The notes: a model not told the origin generated them from the letters alone. A stretch of DNA of 64,000 bases from Rhodocollybia butyracea (GCA_015501585.1 JADNRY010000101.1:140290-204289); one strand, 5' to 3'. Positions 1 through 12,377 are shown, numbered from the stretch's first letter. Numbers and translations are program-made.

Positions 1-1356
1 TAACCAACCTTTATCCTTGTAGGAATTAAAGAATTGGCACTCCGACATGTGATGTTCTAGTGACCCGCACATAAAAGAACCCTGCCCCCAATCCGGAATG
101 GTCTTTGAGGTATTCTGCGGCGCAGTAACTTGCGTTGATGTGTATCCTGAGCGTTTGGATTCTATATTATCTTTCATTAAGCTCGTCATCGAGGAGATAG
201 CCTTTTGGTGACCATCCAAGACTAAATTAGTCTCTTTCCTGTTCAGAGCGATAGTATCTTTAATCGAGGCGATTCCCGCGAGAACTTCCGACACTTCCTC
301 TTGCTTAGGTTCCACTTTCACGGGATCCGTGGGAGTGGTCTCTGGAAGATGAGGAGAGAATCTGAACGATAATGCACCTCGACTATAAGTCTCGTCAGAG
401 TCAGGAACACCTTGAGATCCAGTTGGACAACCTCCGTTACCGTAATAGGTATCGAGATTTCTGAAATCGGGACTCGCGGCTGCTTCCATGACTTCTGAAA
501 GTAGATAAGGATCCTCACGGCGACGAGACAACAACTGCACATGCGTAACATTCTGTGACAAATGCGCGGAAATCGCAAAATACAACCTTTCGCTCATGGG
601 CACAAGATATGTCTTGACAGCTTCAGCGCTCGAAAGGATTGCCGGCGGTTTCATCAGCTTATCCGCGAGATTCTTAAACTCTCGGTTATACATCATGATC
701 CTTTGATGTTTACCGATGTCCAGAGGTGTGAACTTCCCGGTTAAGATCTCGAGCTCTTGGCATGAACCAGGCCCACTATCCACCGATTCAGAGAAGATTG
801 CTCATAAATCTCTGAAGAACTGTTGCAAATTAGGAGTTTCGACGGAGGGTAGATACTTGTATGCTTCCCGAGTGGAATAAGTCATCCAGTCCAATGCCAA
901 CGCCACTTTCGCTGCTTCCTTGGTAATCTTCGCTGCAGCAATAAATTGAGTAGTATCCTCAATCCAACCATTCAACATAGACGGATCATCTTTATTAAAT
1001 AGTGTTGCCGTTTTACTACACTTAGGAAGGTACTTCGAGTTATACTCATTGAGCTCATCTTGTGTTAACTTAATTTTGTCTCCAAACAATTGCGCAACTG
1101 TAGCATTCGTTCCCGTGGGAGCTGCACCACCAGATCCGCGAGAACCACTCGAACCTCCAGCATTTCCACTAGAGCCTCCACCTTTTCCACTCGAACCCGA
1201 GTTGTTATTATTGCTTGTAGTAGTACTCATTGTAAGATTGTTTAAAATAGAAGACGAGAGTTGGTTAACTGCTGTAGCTAACTGAGAGATTTCCTCGGGA
1301 ATACAAGGAAGAGATGAAGATGAAGATGAAGGTTGACTAGTCAAGTTGTCTTGCAC
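1..1356 (-). pseudogene. Ty3/gypsy gag (broken, runs off left edge)
   Basis: Reading the minus strand from 1356, a Ser/Gly-rich N-terminus (residues 1-85) leads into a helical capsid-like domain ending in QFFRDL. An in-frame TGA at 802-804 stops it. The same frame then continues open to the window edge and ends in a CCHC-like zinc knuckle near 60-100 (MCGSLEHHMSEC). The first cysteine of that knuckle appears to be Ser, so the box is incomplete. This order (low-complexity head, capsid, knuckle) is the gag layout of basidiomycete gypsy elements, where Gag packages the RNA. The element points left; its pol would lie outside the window. The family call rests on layout and motif only. The stop makes it a pseudogene unless read through. 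Confidence 0.75.
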
Positions 1357-1781
1357 AGGGCTGGAGCACCCCTTGTACTTGAACTGGCTTGAGTAGTATC
1401 AGTGGGATCTGCTTTCGCTTTCCTTTTTAAAGACTCCTTGGCAATGTGGGTTGTTTCAGAAGTCGCACGGACTATGCTTGGTTTAGATCTGCGTGAAGAC
1501 GGAGTGCTAGATCCTGCTTGAGTGACAGAAAAAGGAGGTCAACGTTTGGGCTTGACGCTACTATTATATTGTTCTCAAGGTTTAGGTACTCTTTTACTGC
1601 GTCTTAATTCAGATGTTCCCGGATCAGGAAGTTCGCCTACTCCGGAAAGAGTTGACTCTGAATCAGGTGTATTATCCAAGGGATCACTAATCTTGTGGAC
1701 TGGCGAACAAAGGACAAAGAAGATGAACTCTACTAACCCAAGGACTAGGTTTGTAGTAAAATCTGATAAAATTAGATTCCA

Positions 1782-1800
1782 CCCCTCGCGGTGGGCTCCA
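1782..1800 (-). other. Probable retrotransposon primer-binding site
   Basis: On the minus strand, immediately after the LTR edge at 1801, the sequence starts TGG and runs TGGAGCCCACCGCGAGGGG. It is complementary to a tRNA-like 3' end (acceptor strand plus CCA). A TGG right after the LTR is the expected place and form of a minus-strand primer-binding site. The tRNA species was not identified. Confidence 0.6.
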
Positions 1801-3187
1801 GATATTTGGGTATTTACGTGTAGGTGTGTGAAAGGTGCTATAAAACAACCTAACAAAAACACTACCGTGCCTAACCAGACTATCAATATGTAAGGGAGCA
1901 AGGGCGGGTTGTCAGAGATTCCCCGAGGGAAAGTTTGATAGTATCGGAGGTATGCATGCGGTTGCTCCAGGTTCAAGACCATTGCGTTAACATGGGTAAC
2001 TAAGCTTAGACAACTCTTAGAACTGAGTCGAGGGAAGCCTAGCTGGGTGTACATATGTACAAGGGAATGTCAGGATGTCCGAATCAATATAACCAAACCA
2101 AAACCAATAATGTGTATGTGTCCAAAACCAAATAATCAAAACCAAAACCAATACAACAAAACTAAGATTCTCGTCGGCAAACTCTGGCACTAGCTGCTGT
2201 GACGCTGTAAAGTCCTCAACCAAACTCTGGGCCAAGCTACAATATTGTGAGTGAACTTAATCACTAGGAACTTGTACCACAATCTTAGTGGCTCACCTAA
2301 CTTCACAGGGAAGTCGACTAAGGAACCCTCACTCTGGAGCCAAATAATTCCTTACTAGAAACCGTCCCCTCTAAGGAAGCAACTAGATTTAAGGTTGATC
2401 TGGAGTTCAAGGGAACTCACATGCTCAAGACTCAATCAGATTCTCAAGTGGGCCAAAGGAAGTTTGTGAAATTCTATTACAGGCCAAATTCCGCTGAGCA
2501 AGTAATATGACAGTAAATCAAACTCCTTGAAGAAACTATCAGTCACTCCGTGGTAAAGCATCAAGACTGGCTAACAACTTTGTGAAGCAACTAACACTTC
2601 TCCACGGGAACACGTAGAGAGGTGACCAGCTACTTACTAGGTGAAGAAACTAACAACCAACTCGTAGTTAAGTAGAGAAGCGTCACGCTACTAGTCCCGA
2701 GGACGATCTACGGAGCTCACTTCCTAACATACAAATTGAGGGAAAGATCCTCTGAGGTGAAGAAACCACAACCAATCTCAAACACTGAGGTGGTAAGTAA
2801 CTTTGTGAAGTTTATTACTTTCTAAAGATAACCAAGTCAGGAGGCGTCATGCTACTAGTCCCAAGGGGACGTTCTACGGAGCACTGGTCTCAGCAGTCAA
2901 GTCGAGGGCAAGAAACTTTGAGGTGAAGGAACACAACCAATCTCGTACAGGGGACGTGGCAAGTAACTTGTCTTATTGAATAAATATATCTGGCTTATAT
3001 ACTGAGTAGAGAGAGAGTTTAATACAAAAAATAGATGAAACAGATACGGAGAGAGACGGAAAGAGAGTGTAACAGAGGAATCTGGCTCGGAAAGGAAACT
3101 CCAGCCTATATATGGTACACACAATAGAGAAATAGTCCATTCTTGGGTATATATCAGAGGTAAAATATGATTTCGTGAGGATTAACA
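1801..3187 (-). mobile_element. LTR of the minus-strand gypsy element
   Basis: The stretch lies directly before the primer-binding site and gag on the minus strand. It begins TGTTAATCC at 3187 and ends at 1801. Parts recur in the window: 1801-2633 matches 10830-11717 in the same orientation, and 2892-3197 matches 9638-9994 inverted. Both matches are high by eye. The 3' end is not a clean CA, so the boundary at 1801 is set by where the second copy stops matching. Two membrane-like ORFs inside (1575-2054 and 2017-2235, minus) are probably chance ORFs. Confidence 0.6.
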
Positions 3188-3197
3188 TAGTTTTAAA

Positions 3198-4302
3198 GTG
3201 GCTGAATTAAGGGAAGAAGCTCCTATTTCCGAGGTAACTAAGGTTACTCATAGACCATTTGATGCGGTGAAACCACACACGGTTCATCCCATTCCACGCA
3301 ATCAACCACATCTAGAAACCCAAGATAAAGACAATCCTGTCAAGGAGAAGTCTGTTGAGGATAATGGACCCAAATTTAATATTAGAAGTGGATTTCACTT
3401 ACCTGGAGTCGAGGAAGAAGTCGCTCGAAATTTGTTCAAAGCAGAAGGAGCTATTAGCGCTGAGTTGTTCTCTGCAGAAAATTATGTTAAGGAAAGCTAG
3501 GAATGTCAGGGTACTAGCTCCTACTAAGAGGAAGAATGCTTATGTTAGTACTCTCCTCGAAGATGGCACTGAAGTACCTGAGGAGCTGGAACTTCCTCAT
3601 GGGGATGAATTCAATAGTTATATCTCCATGGATAGCATTAAGCTTGATACTGAAGAAATCTTCGAAGTCCTTGAGCATAACCATAATGGTTTGAAGGCCG
3701 GTTCTATTGTACAACGCGACCCTGTCGAAGCCTTTAAAGCAGACTTACCCGAAGGTGACGAGCGCCGTAATTTGGTAATTGTCGCGGGAAGATCTAGTAG
3801 TCTCCGATGTATTAACACGAAGATCAATCATCAGGATGGAACAACTGAGGCAATCCTCGACAGTAGCTGTCAGATTGTAGCAATAGATTGTCAGACTGCT
3901 GTAGAGTTGAATTTGGTCTGGGATCCTACGGTAACAATTTGTCTGCAGGATGTACAAGGAGGTCTCGAGGAAACCACAGGTCTTGCTAGAAATGTTCCTT
4001 TCCAGATTGGTGAAATTACGATCTATCTGCAACTGCATGTGCAACAGCGGGCACCATTCAAAGTGCTGATTGGTAGGCCATTTGATGTTCTCACGGAATC
4101 TATGGTAAAGAATCATGCCGATGGTAGCCAAGAGGTGACGATTACGGACCCCAACACTGGAAATAAATGTATTATGGGTACACATATTCACTCTACAAGA
4201 CGAAGACTTAGGACTGACAATTCCGAGTTCAAACCCAAACTAGTCCCGGAGCACACAGGAAGCAGTAACAATCCTGTCAAGGAGGAACAGGGAAATTTGT
4301 AA
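3198..4302 (+). pseudogene. Gypsy gag-pol remnant: linker and aspartic protease
   Basis: Two overlapping frames (3198-3500 and 3355-4302) carry a charged linker and then a retropepsin-like region. The active-site region reads ILDSSCQIV, where related elements have DSG/DTG, and the C-terminal part reads VLIGRPFDVL, matching the conserved ILGRPF block of gypsy proteases. The start is missing: the frame is open up to the LTR edge near 3188. The frame change near 3490 and the Ser-Ser active site suggest an inactive protease. It is in line with the RT/RNase H and integrase pieces downstream, so these are parts of one plus-strand element. Confidence 0.7.
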
Positions 4303-4329
4303 ACCTCGAGGATCTGAGTAGCGATCAAG

Positions 4330-5850
4330 GAGAGGTAGAATATCTTCCACGATGATGTAACCTATATCCTACAGGATGAAGTTCCACATGTTACAGTCCC
4401 CTATATCGACGATGTTCCTGTGAAAGGTCCGAATACTAGGTACAAACTTCCCGGCAGAGGTTACGAGACCATACCAGAGAACCCCGGGATACAACAATTT
4501 GTTTGGGAACACATGCAGAATGTTAACCGAGTGTGTCAACGGATGAAATATGCCAGAGGTACTTTCTCGGGGAAAAAGTCTTTCATTTGTAATCCTGAGA
4601 TCATCGTCCTACTAGGACACTGTTGTACTTATGAAGGCAGGATGCCCGAGGCTGGGATTGCTGAATCAATCTTGACTTGGCCCGAATGCAAGAATAAGCA
4701 CAATGTATGAGCTTTCCTCGGGACTGCCAGACAGTTGTGGATGTTTATCAAGAACTACACAAAGAAGGCAATGCCCTTGACAAAGTTAACTAGTGACATG
4801 GATTGGGAATGGGGAGATGAACAACGGAAAGCAATGGATGCTCTCAAGGATGGTGTAAGGAATGCCCCGGCACTCCGAAACATTAACTATGAGTGGGACA
4901 TTTGTCTCGCAGTTGACACCTCTTACAAAGCAGTGGGATGGTTTATTTATCAAATAGATCCTGACAATCCTAAAAAGAAGTATTTTAATTACTTTGGATC
5001 AACTACGTTAAACAAGCGGGAAGCCTGGTTCTCTCAGTCTAAGAGAGAACTCTATGGCCTCAAACTATCATTACAATCAAGCTATTACTTAGTCTATGGC
5101 TCTCGACGAATGACTGTGGAGACTGATGCAAGCTACATCAAGGGTATGTTAGATCATCCCAGCTGTGGTCCGAACACTACAATCAATAGATGGATTGAGG
5201 AGATCCGTAAGTTCTGCTTCGGGGTTTTGCGTGTGAAGGGTATTTTGCACGGACCAGATGGTTTGTCACGGAGACCTCCAGGCGGATATCAGTCCCCTCG
5301 ACCACCAATCGACCCAGATGACTATGAAGATTACAATGATGGAGCTCCCGTTGAACTTATCATGGGTGAAGGTGCCAAAGAGCCTTTAGACTTTGAGTCC
5401 TTCAAGGATGACATTGACCCACGTAGTGGTTACCTTGGTGAGCTAGCTTGTCATCCTGAGGACATCCGGGAAGAACTCCAGGAAGCCCTCAATGATGAGA
5501 AAGCATACAAACATCACCGAAAATCACTGATCGAAAGTCACGGTGAAGTCTACTCCTCGTCCAGTCAAACACTTCACATTCCACAAGACTCTGCGGAATG
5601 GAGGGCTGATAACCCTTACCCTCGAGAACGTCGGTCGGAATGGGGAAACAAACTAGATGATATGTTATCTACTATTGCCAAGTGGCATACAGACAATGAG
5701 AATGATATCACAAAAAACATGAGCGCACTGGAAGCCCGAAGCTTTTTGCGCCAAGCAAAGAAATTCTTTGTGGATAAGAAAGGTCAACTTTATAAGAAAG
5801 CTACTGAGGAAGGTGCTCAACATCAATTAGTGGTTAGTCCTGATCGTTGA
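4330..5850 (+). pseudogene. Gypsy reverse transcriptase (C-terminal part) and RNase H
   Basis: After the protease only the end of the RT survives. It starts just before the catalytic YIDDVPVKGP box (about 4400), so some 600-800 nt of the RT 5' half are deleted between 4302 and 4330. The RT thumb and an RNase H domain follow (AVDTS near 4910, KRELYGLK near 5050, ETDASY near 5120), then the linker. An in-frame TGA at about 4708 sits in a context (NV*AFLG) where related elements have Arg. A second TGA at 5848 separates this part from the integrase. The deletion alone would make the element non-autonomous. Confidence 0.8.
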
Positions 5851-7225
5851 ATGTATATGCTACATTGCGCGCATGATAGCTTAGCACATAAAGGAACATT
5901 TGCTACCCGCGAGTTCCTGGATCGACGTTTTTGGTGGCCTGATATGGAAAGCGATGTTCATTGGTTTGTTGGCTCTTGTATTCCTTGTCAGAACCGTCAT
6001 TTACGCCTTCTGAAGATTCCCCCGGTCATAACACATACACCCTCATTGTTCCAGAAAGTGCATGTTGATACTATCAATATCACACCTGCGAGCAATAGGT
6101 GTAAGTATATTGTTCACGCTAGGGATTCTCTGTCAAGTTGGTCAGAAGCCCGGGCCTTACTGCAAGAAAACGCGAAATCCCTGGCCGAGTGGTTCTTTGA
6201 CGACATAATCTGTCATTGGGGATGTCCTGAGGAAGTCATCACAGATAACGCCCCGGTGATGTTAGCCATGGTTAACTGGCTCGAGAATAAATATGGAATT
6301 CGAGGGATCCAGGTCTCGCCATATAATTCCCAAGGGAATGGCAAAATCGAAAGAGCGCACTTTGATATTCGACAGGCTCTGGTAAAAGCAACTGGCGGCG
6401 ATATCAAGAAGTGGTTCTACTTCCTTAAACATGTATTATGGGCTGATAGAATAACGGCGAGGAGAGGTTTTGGTTGTTCACCATTCTTCTTGGTAACCGG
6501 AGCGCAACCATTATTACCTTTTGATATTGTTGAGTCTACATGGTTGGTAAATCCACCAGATTGTATCTTGACTACCGAGGAATTATTGGGTTATCGTGCA
6601 CAGGCCTTGTCAAAACATAGAACCTTTGTCAAGGACATGTGAGAGCGTGTCACCGAAAATAAGAGAAGAGACCTACGGGAGTTCAAGAAGAAATATTGCC
6701 ATGTCATCTTTGACTACGATTTCAACAGGGACGCTTGTTCAGGTTAGAAATACAGCAATCAAAAAGAATCTTGACAGGAAGATGTTCCCTAGATATATGG
6801 GACCTATGGTCATCATCTGTAGAACTAGGGGAGGTTCTTACATTATCCCGGAAATGGATGGTACCATGTTGAAAAGCAAAGTCGGTGCATTTAGGGTCTT
6901 ACCCCACCGTTCCCGATATGAACCTATCAACTTACCTGAGGATATCCATGACCTCATAGACTTGACCAAGGATCAGTTAGATACAATGGTAAACAATAGT
7001 GACGATGATGAGGACATGGAATTTATCCGTAAAGGGGGTAACCCCTTGTTTGATCAAATCCCTACCTTGAGAAATCCAGTAGACAGTGATGAAGTGGCTT
7101 ATGACCCTGAAGAACCAGACTCTGACAAAGATTCAAGCAAGGAAGAGATTATGCCAGAGACAGACAAAATTTCTCGTGTCAGAACCTGGGCAATGCATAA
7201 AGTGATCCCAAATAATGAATGCTAA
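5851..7225 (+). pseudogene. Gypsy integrase (broken)
   Basis: The N-terminal HHCC zinc motif is present (H in HDSLAHKG, then CIPCQNRH). The DDE core follows: HVDTIN (about 6064), ITDNAPV (about 6240) and KIERAHFD (about 6345). A TGA at 6640 and a frame change near 6715 interrupt the reading. The C-terminal module continues as LVQVRNTAI and KMFPRYMGP to 7225, followed by an acidic tail. The integrase inserts cDNA into the genome. Stops in the linker and core-to-tail join make this copy inactive. It is the last coding piece of the plus-strand element. Confidence 0.82.
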
Positions 7226-8443
7226 TGTGTTCGAGGGATTCACAATGCTATACATTTACTTCCCGTAGAAAGGAACTTACCTTTGTGTCGAAGTTATGTT
7301 ATTCTCGAAAATCCTTGTTATCATCAATACACGTGGATTTATTGGGATTTTATGACTGTAATAGTCAGAGACCTATGTTAATGATATAAACGAGCAAATA
7401 TAAGCTCAACTAGTACTTGGCTGCATGCGCCAGCACACCTTGAAACCCATGGGCTCAACTGGGGACAGTTGAATTCTTTAGTTTGGGGGAGGGAAGCGCA
7501 CACCCCAAGCTATTGCAAGTTATTGCTTCAGGCAGTCCATTAATACGAGGAAATTTACGAAATTTTTTACGCTATTACCTTAGCAGATTAAAGATGTTTT
7601 CGAAATTTGCCTTGGACAGGAATACACATGTAAAGCCCCTGGGCTGTGAGGCAAAGGGGCTGAGAGCAGGCTAGCTGATATAGCAAGATAAGAGCGGGTA
7701 AGGCTGAAAGCTTAGCTGATAGCAGCTAAAAGAGTCCTTAAATCCCACCAAGTGCACACAACCCAATTCTATTGAGAGTACACACGAAGTGGCAGGAAGG
7801 AAAGGAACTAAAGATTACATAATAAGCGCTATTGATAATAACCAAAGCGGCGCCAATTCCGTAGCCGTTACAACACAATATTGTTGCACAAAGCTTAGAT
7901 TTTGACCTCACAAAATAACTGAGGACAAGAACAGAGCCTAAAAATATAATCCACGAGGGACATACAAAAATCAAGTTAACAGTAACAACCTTCCATGAAA
8001 TAGCCGTCATATTGAAGGTCATTCCCGAGAGGTTCTACTGACTGAGAGTCGATATAACTGTATTAATATATACAAGTAGATCTCAAGGTCTTGGGAATTT
8101 TTTTTGACTTTATGATTGTGCTCTAAGGTGCCTACACATCATCTAGAACACGAGAGTACTGTCAAAGAAGAAGAAAGTTATTAACAAATGTTATTGAGGA
8201 AATGATTGGAGTCCCCAATCAGGAGTGTAGGCGCGCGTGGCATATGCTGTCTTGTAGATCAATTCAATTGTTGACACTTGATTTACATAAGCGCCCGACG
8301 TCGAGAATGATCCCAGTTAAAATTAGGGGTAGTATGTCCAGACTAGCCCACGGGAAAGGAATTAGAATGCTAAATGCCAAGAACATAAAAGGGATTGCTA
8401 GCAAAGTTGATCCTAGGGTTGGTGGGCTGACCGGGGACGGTCA
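7226..8443. other. Non-coding 3' flank of gypsy remnant
   Basis: No convincing gene. A purine-rich tract at 7481-7494 (GTTTGGGGGAGGGA) resembles a polypurine tract of an LTR element, and a very similar GTTTGGGGGAGA occurs at 8818-8829. The stretch between them is probably element tail or LTR, but no direct LTR pair could be matched. A hydrophobic 94-codon ORF (7738-8022, minus) has no recognisable family. Confidence 0.4.
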
Positions 8444-8807
8444 CATCAGGAAAAGCCGTTTTTGCATAGGTGACCCCAGAGTGGCCTAAAGCAAACTAGG
8501 TGACCTATGGTGTCCTAGGAATTTGGGCTCATCCCTTGCCAGTCAAGGCTCTTGAGGATTCCCTAGGGTATCCTAGGAAAACCCAGGGCAAGCCTAGGTT
8601 TGCCCAGGCTTGCCCAGATGTTCCCCAGGTGTTCCCCAGGAGCACCTGGGCAAACCTGGGCAAACCTAGGCTTGCCTAGGGAATCCTCAAGAGCCTTGAC
8701 TGGCAAGGGACAAGCCCAAATTCCTAGGATGCCATAGGATTCATAGGTCACCTAGTTTGCTTTAGGCCACTCTGGGGTCACCTAGGCAAAAAAGGCTTTT
8801 CCTGATG
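8444..8807. mobile_element. Fold-back (hairpin) MITE-like element
   Basis: The two halves are inverted copies of each other. Each end carries CATCAGGAAAAGCC, and the complementarity runs with few mismatches for about 165 bp per arm, through blocks such as AGGTGACC, AGTGGCCTAAAGC and TTGACTGGCAAGGG. The centre is rich in CCTAGG and CCCAGG. No clear target duplication was found. A fragment of one arm recurs at 46130-46230. It has no coding content and would be mobilised in trans, if at all. Confidence 0.8.
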
Positions 8808-9637
8808 CAGATCATTAGTTTGGGGGAGATATTAGGCCTAAAATCGGCCTAAGGCATGTAACCGTACATTTTGACACTTTGTACATTTTATACAATGCAA
8901 TAAGAGAGTTATACGGAGCCCAAGCATGATAGCTGTTGCCGAGGCAAAGAACTTAACAATAATGCTCAGCGAGCCGTGAAGGTACACCCACAAGCGTAGC
9001 CTAGAGCCAAGCTAGCGAGGATACCTGGGCTGCCCGGAGATGTAACACTAGATCGTCAATCTAGTTATACCCAAGAGTGTATACTCTCTAAACTACAGGA
9101 CATCTCGAAGCGGGATAAGTACTAAGCCAACGCGTTACTCGAGGGAAGGCATCCCTCGCACTAAGACCCCCAACAAGCTATGTTAAGATGTGGACTTTAC
9201 AGTCTGTAACAATGGACCAGAATAATCACAAGGAAACCGTAGAGGTCTATTTGTGGCACCGGTCATAACTGTGAGGATGGTAGAAGCATGCTTAGTGGTC
9301 CTACGGAAAGCTGCGCACCAGGATAGCCTTGGCAAATCGAAACATTTGATCTTAGAAATCATACATGGAAGGTCTTATCTGTTAAAGCCAACTATCGGGA
9401 ATCACTTGTACATACTCAGCGCAGTTGCTCGAGACTATCATAAGTGGTGTGGTTGGAAAGCTAGACAACTGGTCTTCTCGAGAGAATGTTAATCACACTC
9501 AGGAAGGACAGAACTATCCGAGGAATAGAATGAAACTCACTCAAGGGAAACCAGGCGGCAAGTGCTCATGAAGCATTAAGGTACTCCTGACCCCGGAGAA
9601 TTGAGGAGTAATCGGAGAAACCTTGCTCGGATCAAAA
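8808..9637. other. Intergenic, element-derived
   Basis: It starts with a purine tract (8818-8829) and continues as unique-looking sequence without a supported gene. The 79-codon ORF at 9253-9492 has no recognisable motif. This is possibly the LTR/leader of another gypsy copy. Confidence 0.3.
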
Positions 9638-9994
9638 CACTTTAAAACTATGTTAATCCTCACAAAATCATATTTTATCTCTGATATATACCCAAGAATG
9701 GACTATTTCTTTATCGTGTGTACCATATATAGGCTGGAGTTTCCTTTCTGAGCCAGATTCCTCTGTTCCACTGTCTTTCCGTCTCTCTCCGTATCTGTTT
9801 CATCTATTTTTTGTATTAAACTCTCTCTACTCAGTATATAAGCCAGATATATTTATTCAATAAGACAAGTTACTTGCCACCTCCCCTGTATGAGATTGGT
9901 TGTGTTCCTTCACCTTGAAGTTACTTGCCACCTCCCCTGTACGAGATTGGTTGTGTTCCTTCACCTCGAAGTTTCTTGCCCTCGACTTGACTGC
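9638..9994 (+). mobile_element. LTR fragment, inverted copy of 2892-3197
   Basis: The sequence from CACTTTAAAAC through TGTTAATCC to CTTGACTGCT matches the reverse complement of 2892-3197 with few differences. A 50-bp stretch (GTTACTTGCC to TTCACCTTGAA, near 9871-9920) is tandemly duplicated here only. It lies directly before an integrase remnant, so it is the 5' part of an LTR fused to pol sequence by deletion. Confidence 0.75.
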
Positions 9995-10829
9995 TAAGCG
10001 GTTATATACTGATGACCCATTATTCTGCAAGGTACTCAGTAACCCTGAGCACCATAAACCATTCTCAGTAGAAAACGGTTTAATCTACACAAAGAATCAT
10101 GGCAGAGAAATAGTTCTCTGCATTCCGTCTGGCCAAGCGCCCAATGGAAAGAGCTTGCGAGGCATAATAGCTGAACAAGCTCCCGAAGTAATTGGTCACT
10201 TTGGAGGCCAATGAACCGCCGACTATGTTCGACGATGGTACTGGTGGTGACAGGTCAACGGCAACATCGAAGAATTCTGCAAGCCTTGTGAGACTTGCCA
10301 GCAAATTAAATCAAGCAATCGCAAACCAATAGGTTTGCTACATTCGCTTCTGATCCCCACAAAACCATGGGGATCAATTGGAATGGACTTCTTCAGTCCA
10401 TTCCCAGAATTGCAAGGATATGATTACCTGTGGGTAGTCATTTGTAGGATGACCTCACGAGTACACCTTATACCCGTGAAAACAACAATAACTGCATCGC
10501 AGTTATCATGGATCTTTGTAAAGGAGATTGTGAAATTACATGGACTACCTAAGTCCATTGTCTCAGACAGAGACTCAAAATTTGTGTCACAATGGTGGCG
10601 TGAAGTACACCTTTTACTAGGAGCAAAGCTCCTAATGTCTACATCATTCCACCCCCAAATGGATGGAATAACTGAACGAGTAAATCATTCAATTGGCCAA
10701 ATCCTACCGTCAATGGTTGAAGCAGACCAAAAAGACTGGGTAGAAAAATGCCCAATGATGGAATTCACATTGAATTCCAGGGTATGCTCCCTTTGAGGTA
10801 GATGGAGGGTACATGCCATCCATGGTTCG
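9995..10829 (+). pseudogene. Gypsy (chromovirus-type) integrase remnant, 5' part
   Basis: The integrase zinc region (CKPCETCQQIK at about 10289) and catalytic core are visible: GMDFFSPFPE, SDRDSKFVS and HPQMDGITERVN. TGA codons at about 10211 (GGQ*TADYV, Arg expected) and about 10247 break it, and a small deletion lies near 10780 just before GYAPFEVDGG. The frame then reaches MPSMVR and is cut at 10829 by an LTR piece; it resumes at 11718. Its sequence differs clearly from the integrase at 5851-7225, so it belongs to another gypsy family. Confidence 0.8.
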
Positions 10830-11717
10830 CGATATTTGGGTATTTACGTGTAGGTGTGTGAAAGGTGCTATAAAACAACCTAACAAAAACACTACCGCAC
10901 CTAACCAGACTATCGATATGTAAGGGAGCGAGGGCGGGTTGTCAGAGATTCCCAGAGGGAAAGTTTGATAATATCGGAGGTATGCACACGGTTGCTCCAG
11001 GTTCAAGACCGTTGCGTTAACATGGGTAACTAAGCTTGGACAACTGTTAGAACTGAGTCGAGGGAAGCCAAGTTGGGTGTACATATGTACAAGGGAATGT
11101 TGAGATGTCCGAATCAATATAACCAAACCAAAACCAATAATGTGTATGTGTCCAAAACTAAATAATCAAAACCAAAACCAATACAACAAAACTAAGATTC
11201 TCCTAGGCAAACTCTGGCTCTAGCTAGAATAGTAATCTCGAGGTTTGTCAACAACCCTAGGCAAACTCTGGCACTAGCTGCTGTGACGCCGTAAAGTCCT
11301 CAACCAAACTCTGGGCCAAGCTACAATATTGTGAGTGAACTTAATCACTAGGAACTTGTACCACAATCTTAGTGGCTCGCCTAACTTCACAGGGAAGTCA
11401 ACTAAGGAACCCTCACTCTGGAGCCAAATAATTCCTTACTAGAAACCGTCCCCTCTAAGGAAGCAACTAGATTTAAGGTTGATCTGGAGTTCGAGGGAGC
11501 TCACACGCTCAAGACTCAATCAGATTCTCAAGTGGGCCAAAGGAAGTTTGTGAAATTCTATTACAGGCCAAATTCCGCTGAGCAAGTAATATGACAGTAA
11601 ATCAAACTCCTTGAAGAAACTATCAGTCACTCCGGGGTAATGCGTCGAGACTGGCTAACAACTTTGTGAAGCAACTAACACTTCTCCACGGGAACACGTA
11701 GAGAGGTGACCAGCTAC
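10830..11717 (-). mobile_element. LTR piece inserted in integrase remnant
   Basis: A direct copy of 1801-2633 with a few percent difference by eye. It has an extra roughly 55 bp near 11205-11265 produced by duplication of a CTAGGCAAACTCTGGC block. It splits the integrase frame (MVR before, ATFHANKHRR after). The flanks show no clear 5-bp target duplication, so it may be a truncated rather than a clean solo LTR. Confidence 0.7.
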
Positions 11718-11990
11718 CTTCCATGCTAATAAGCACAGAAGGGATACACCCAAAATTAAACTAAATGATTTAGTTTACCTATCAACAAAGAACTTAAATT
11801 TGCCGAGGGTGAGGGCTACCAAGCTCTTACCAAAATTCTTAGGACCGTACCCCGTTGTCGGGGTACACCCCGATTTGTCTAACTACCGAATCGGATTGCC
11901 AATAGAGTTGGCAAAGCGTGGAAGACACAATAACTTCCACATGTACCATTGTGCTCTCCAGCCTTCTTACTCCACTGCCAAGCAACTATA
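11718..11990 (+). pseudogene. Gypsy integrase remnant, C-terminal part
   Basis: The frame resumes with a helix (HANKHRRDTPKIKL), then LVYLSTKNL and the SH3-like barrel PKFLGPYPVVGV, and ends HMYHCALQPS. This order (DxVYLSTKNL, PKFIGPY, F-H-V/M-x-LK) is the GPY/F module at the end of chromovirus integrases. It continues the reading frame of 9995-10829 once the inserted LTR piece is ignored. No chromodomain remains. Confidence 0.78.
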
Positions 11991-12377
11991 AGAATGAGCT
12001 GCACACCTTTGAGAATAGTATTTGCAGTCCACTGTGCTGGCTGACAGCATAAGATTGAGCCAAATAAGCAAGAGCTTGACAATTGGTGTATCAATCACAG
12101 CAAGCTGTCAAATAACTAGGATGCAACAAAAGAAGCAAAAGGGTGTCTCAGACTTTGGCATTAAAGGCTGGGCCTTCTGTTGCTGCTAGCTCAAAGACCT
12201 TGCAAACACCTTGATTTTGCCTTGATTGCTTTCTGTTGACTGAGGACTCAATGCAGATGCTGTGTTGCAGCACCAGGCTCAATCCGTTCGTTGAAACCAC
12301 TAGGCAAAAAATATATACTCAAACAACTAGGCTCAAGTACAGTTAGTAACTAGTTTGTAATATGAAACTCACGGAAG
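11991..12377. other. Intergenic
   Basis: No gene or element motif was recognised. It probably contains the tail of the gypsy remnant. Confidence 0.3.

Noticed and set aside
1782..1800. tRNA gene end (CCCTCGCGGTGGGCTCCA)
   Set aside because: No cloverleaf precedes it; its position at the LTR edge makes it a primer-binding site.
7738..8022. 94-codon hydrophobic minus-strand protein
   Set aside because: It lies in gypsy tail/LTR-like DNA, has no family pattern and no codon or intron evidence.
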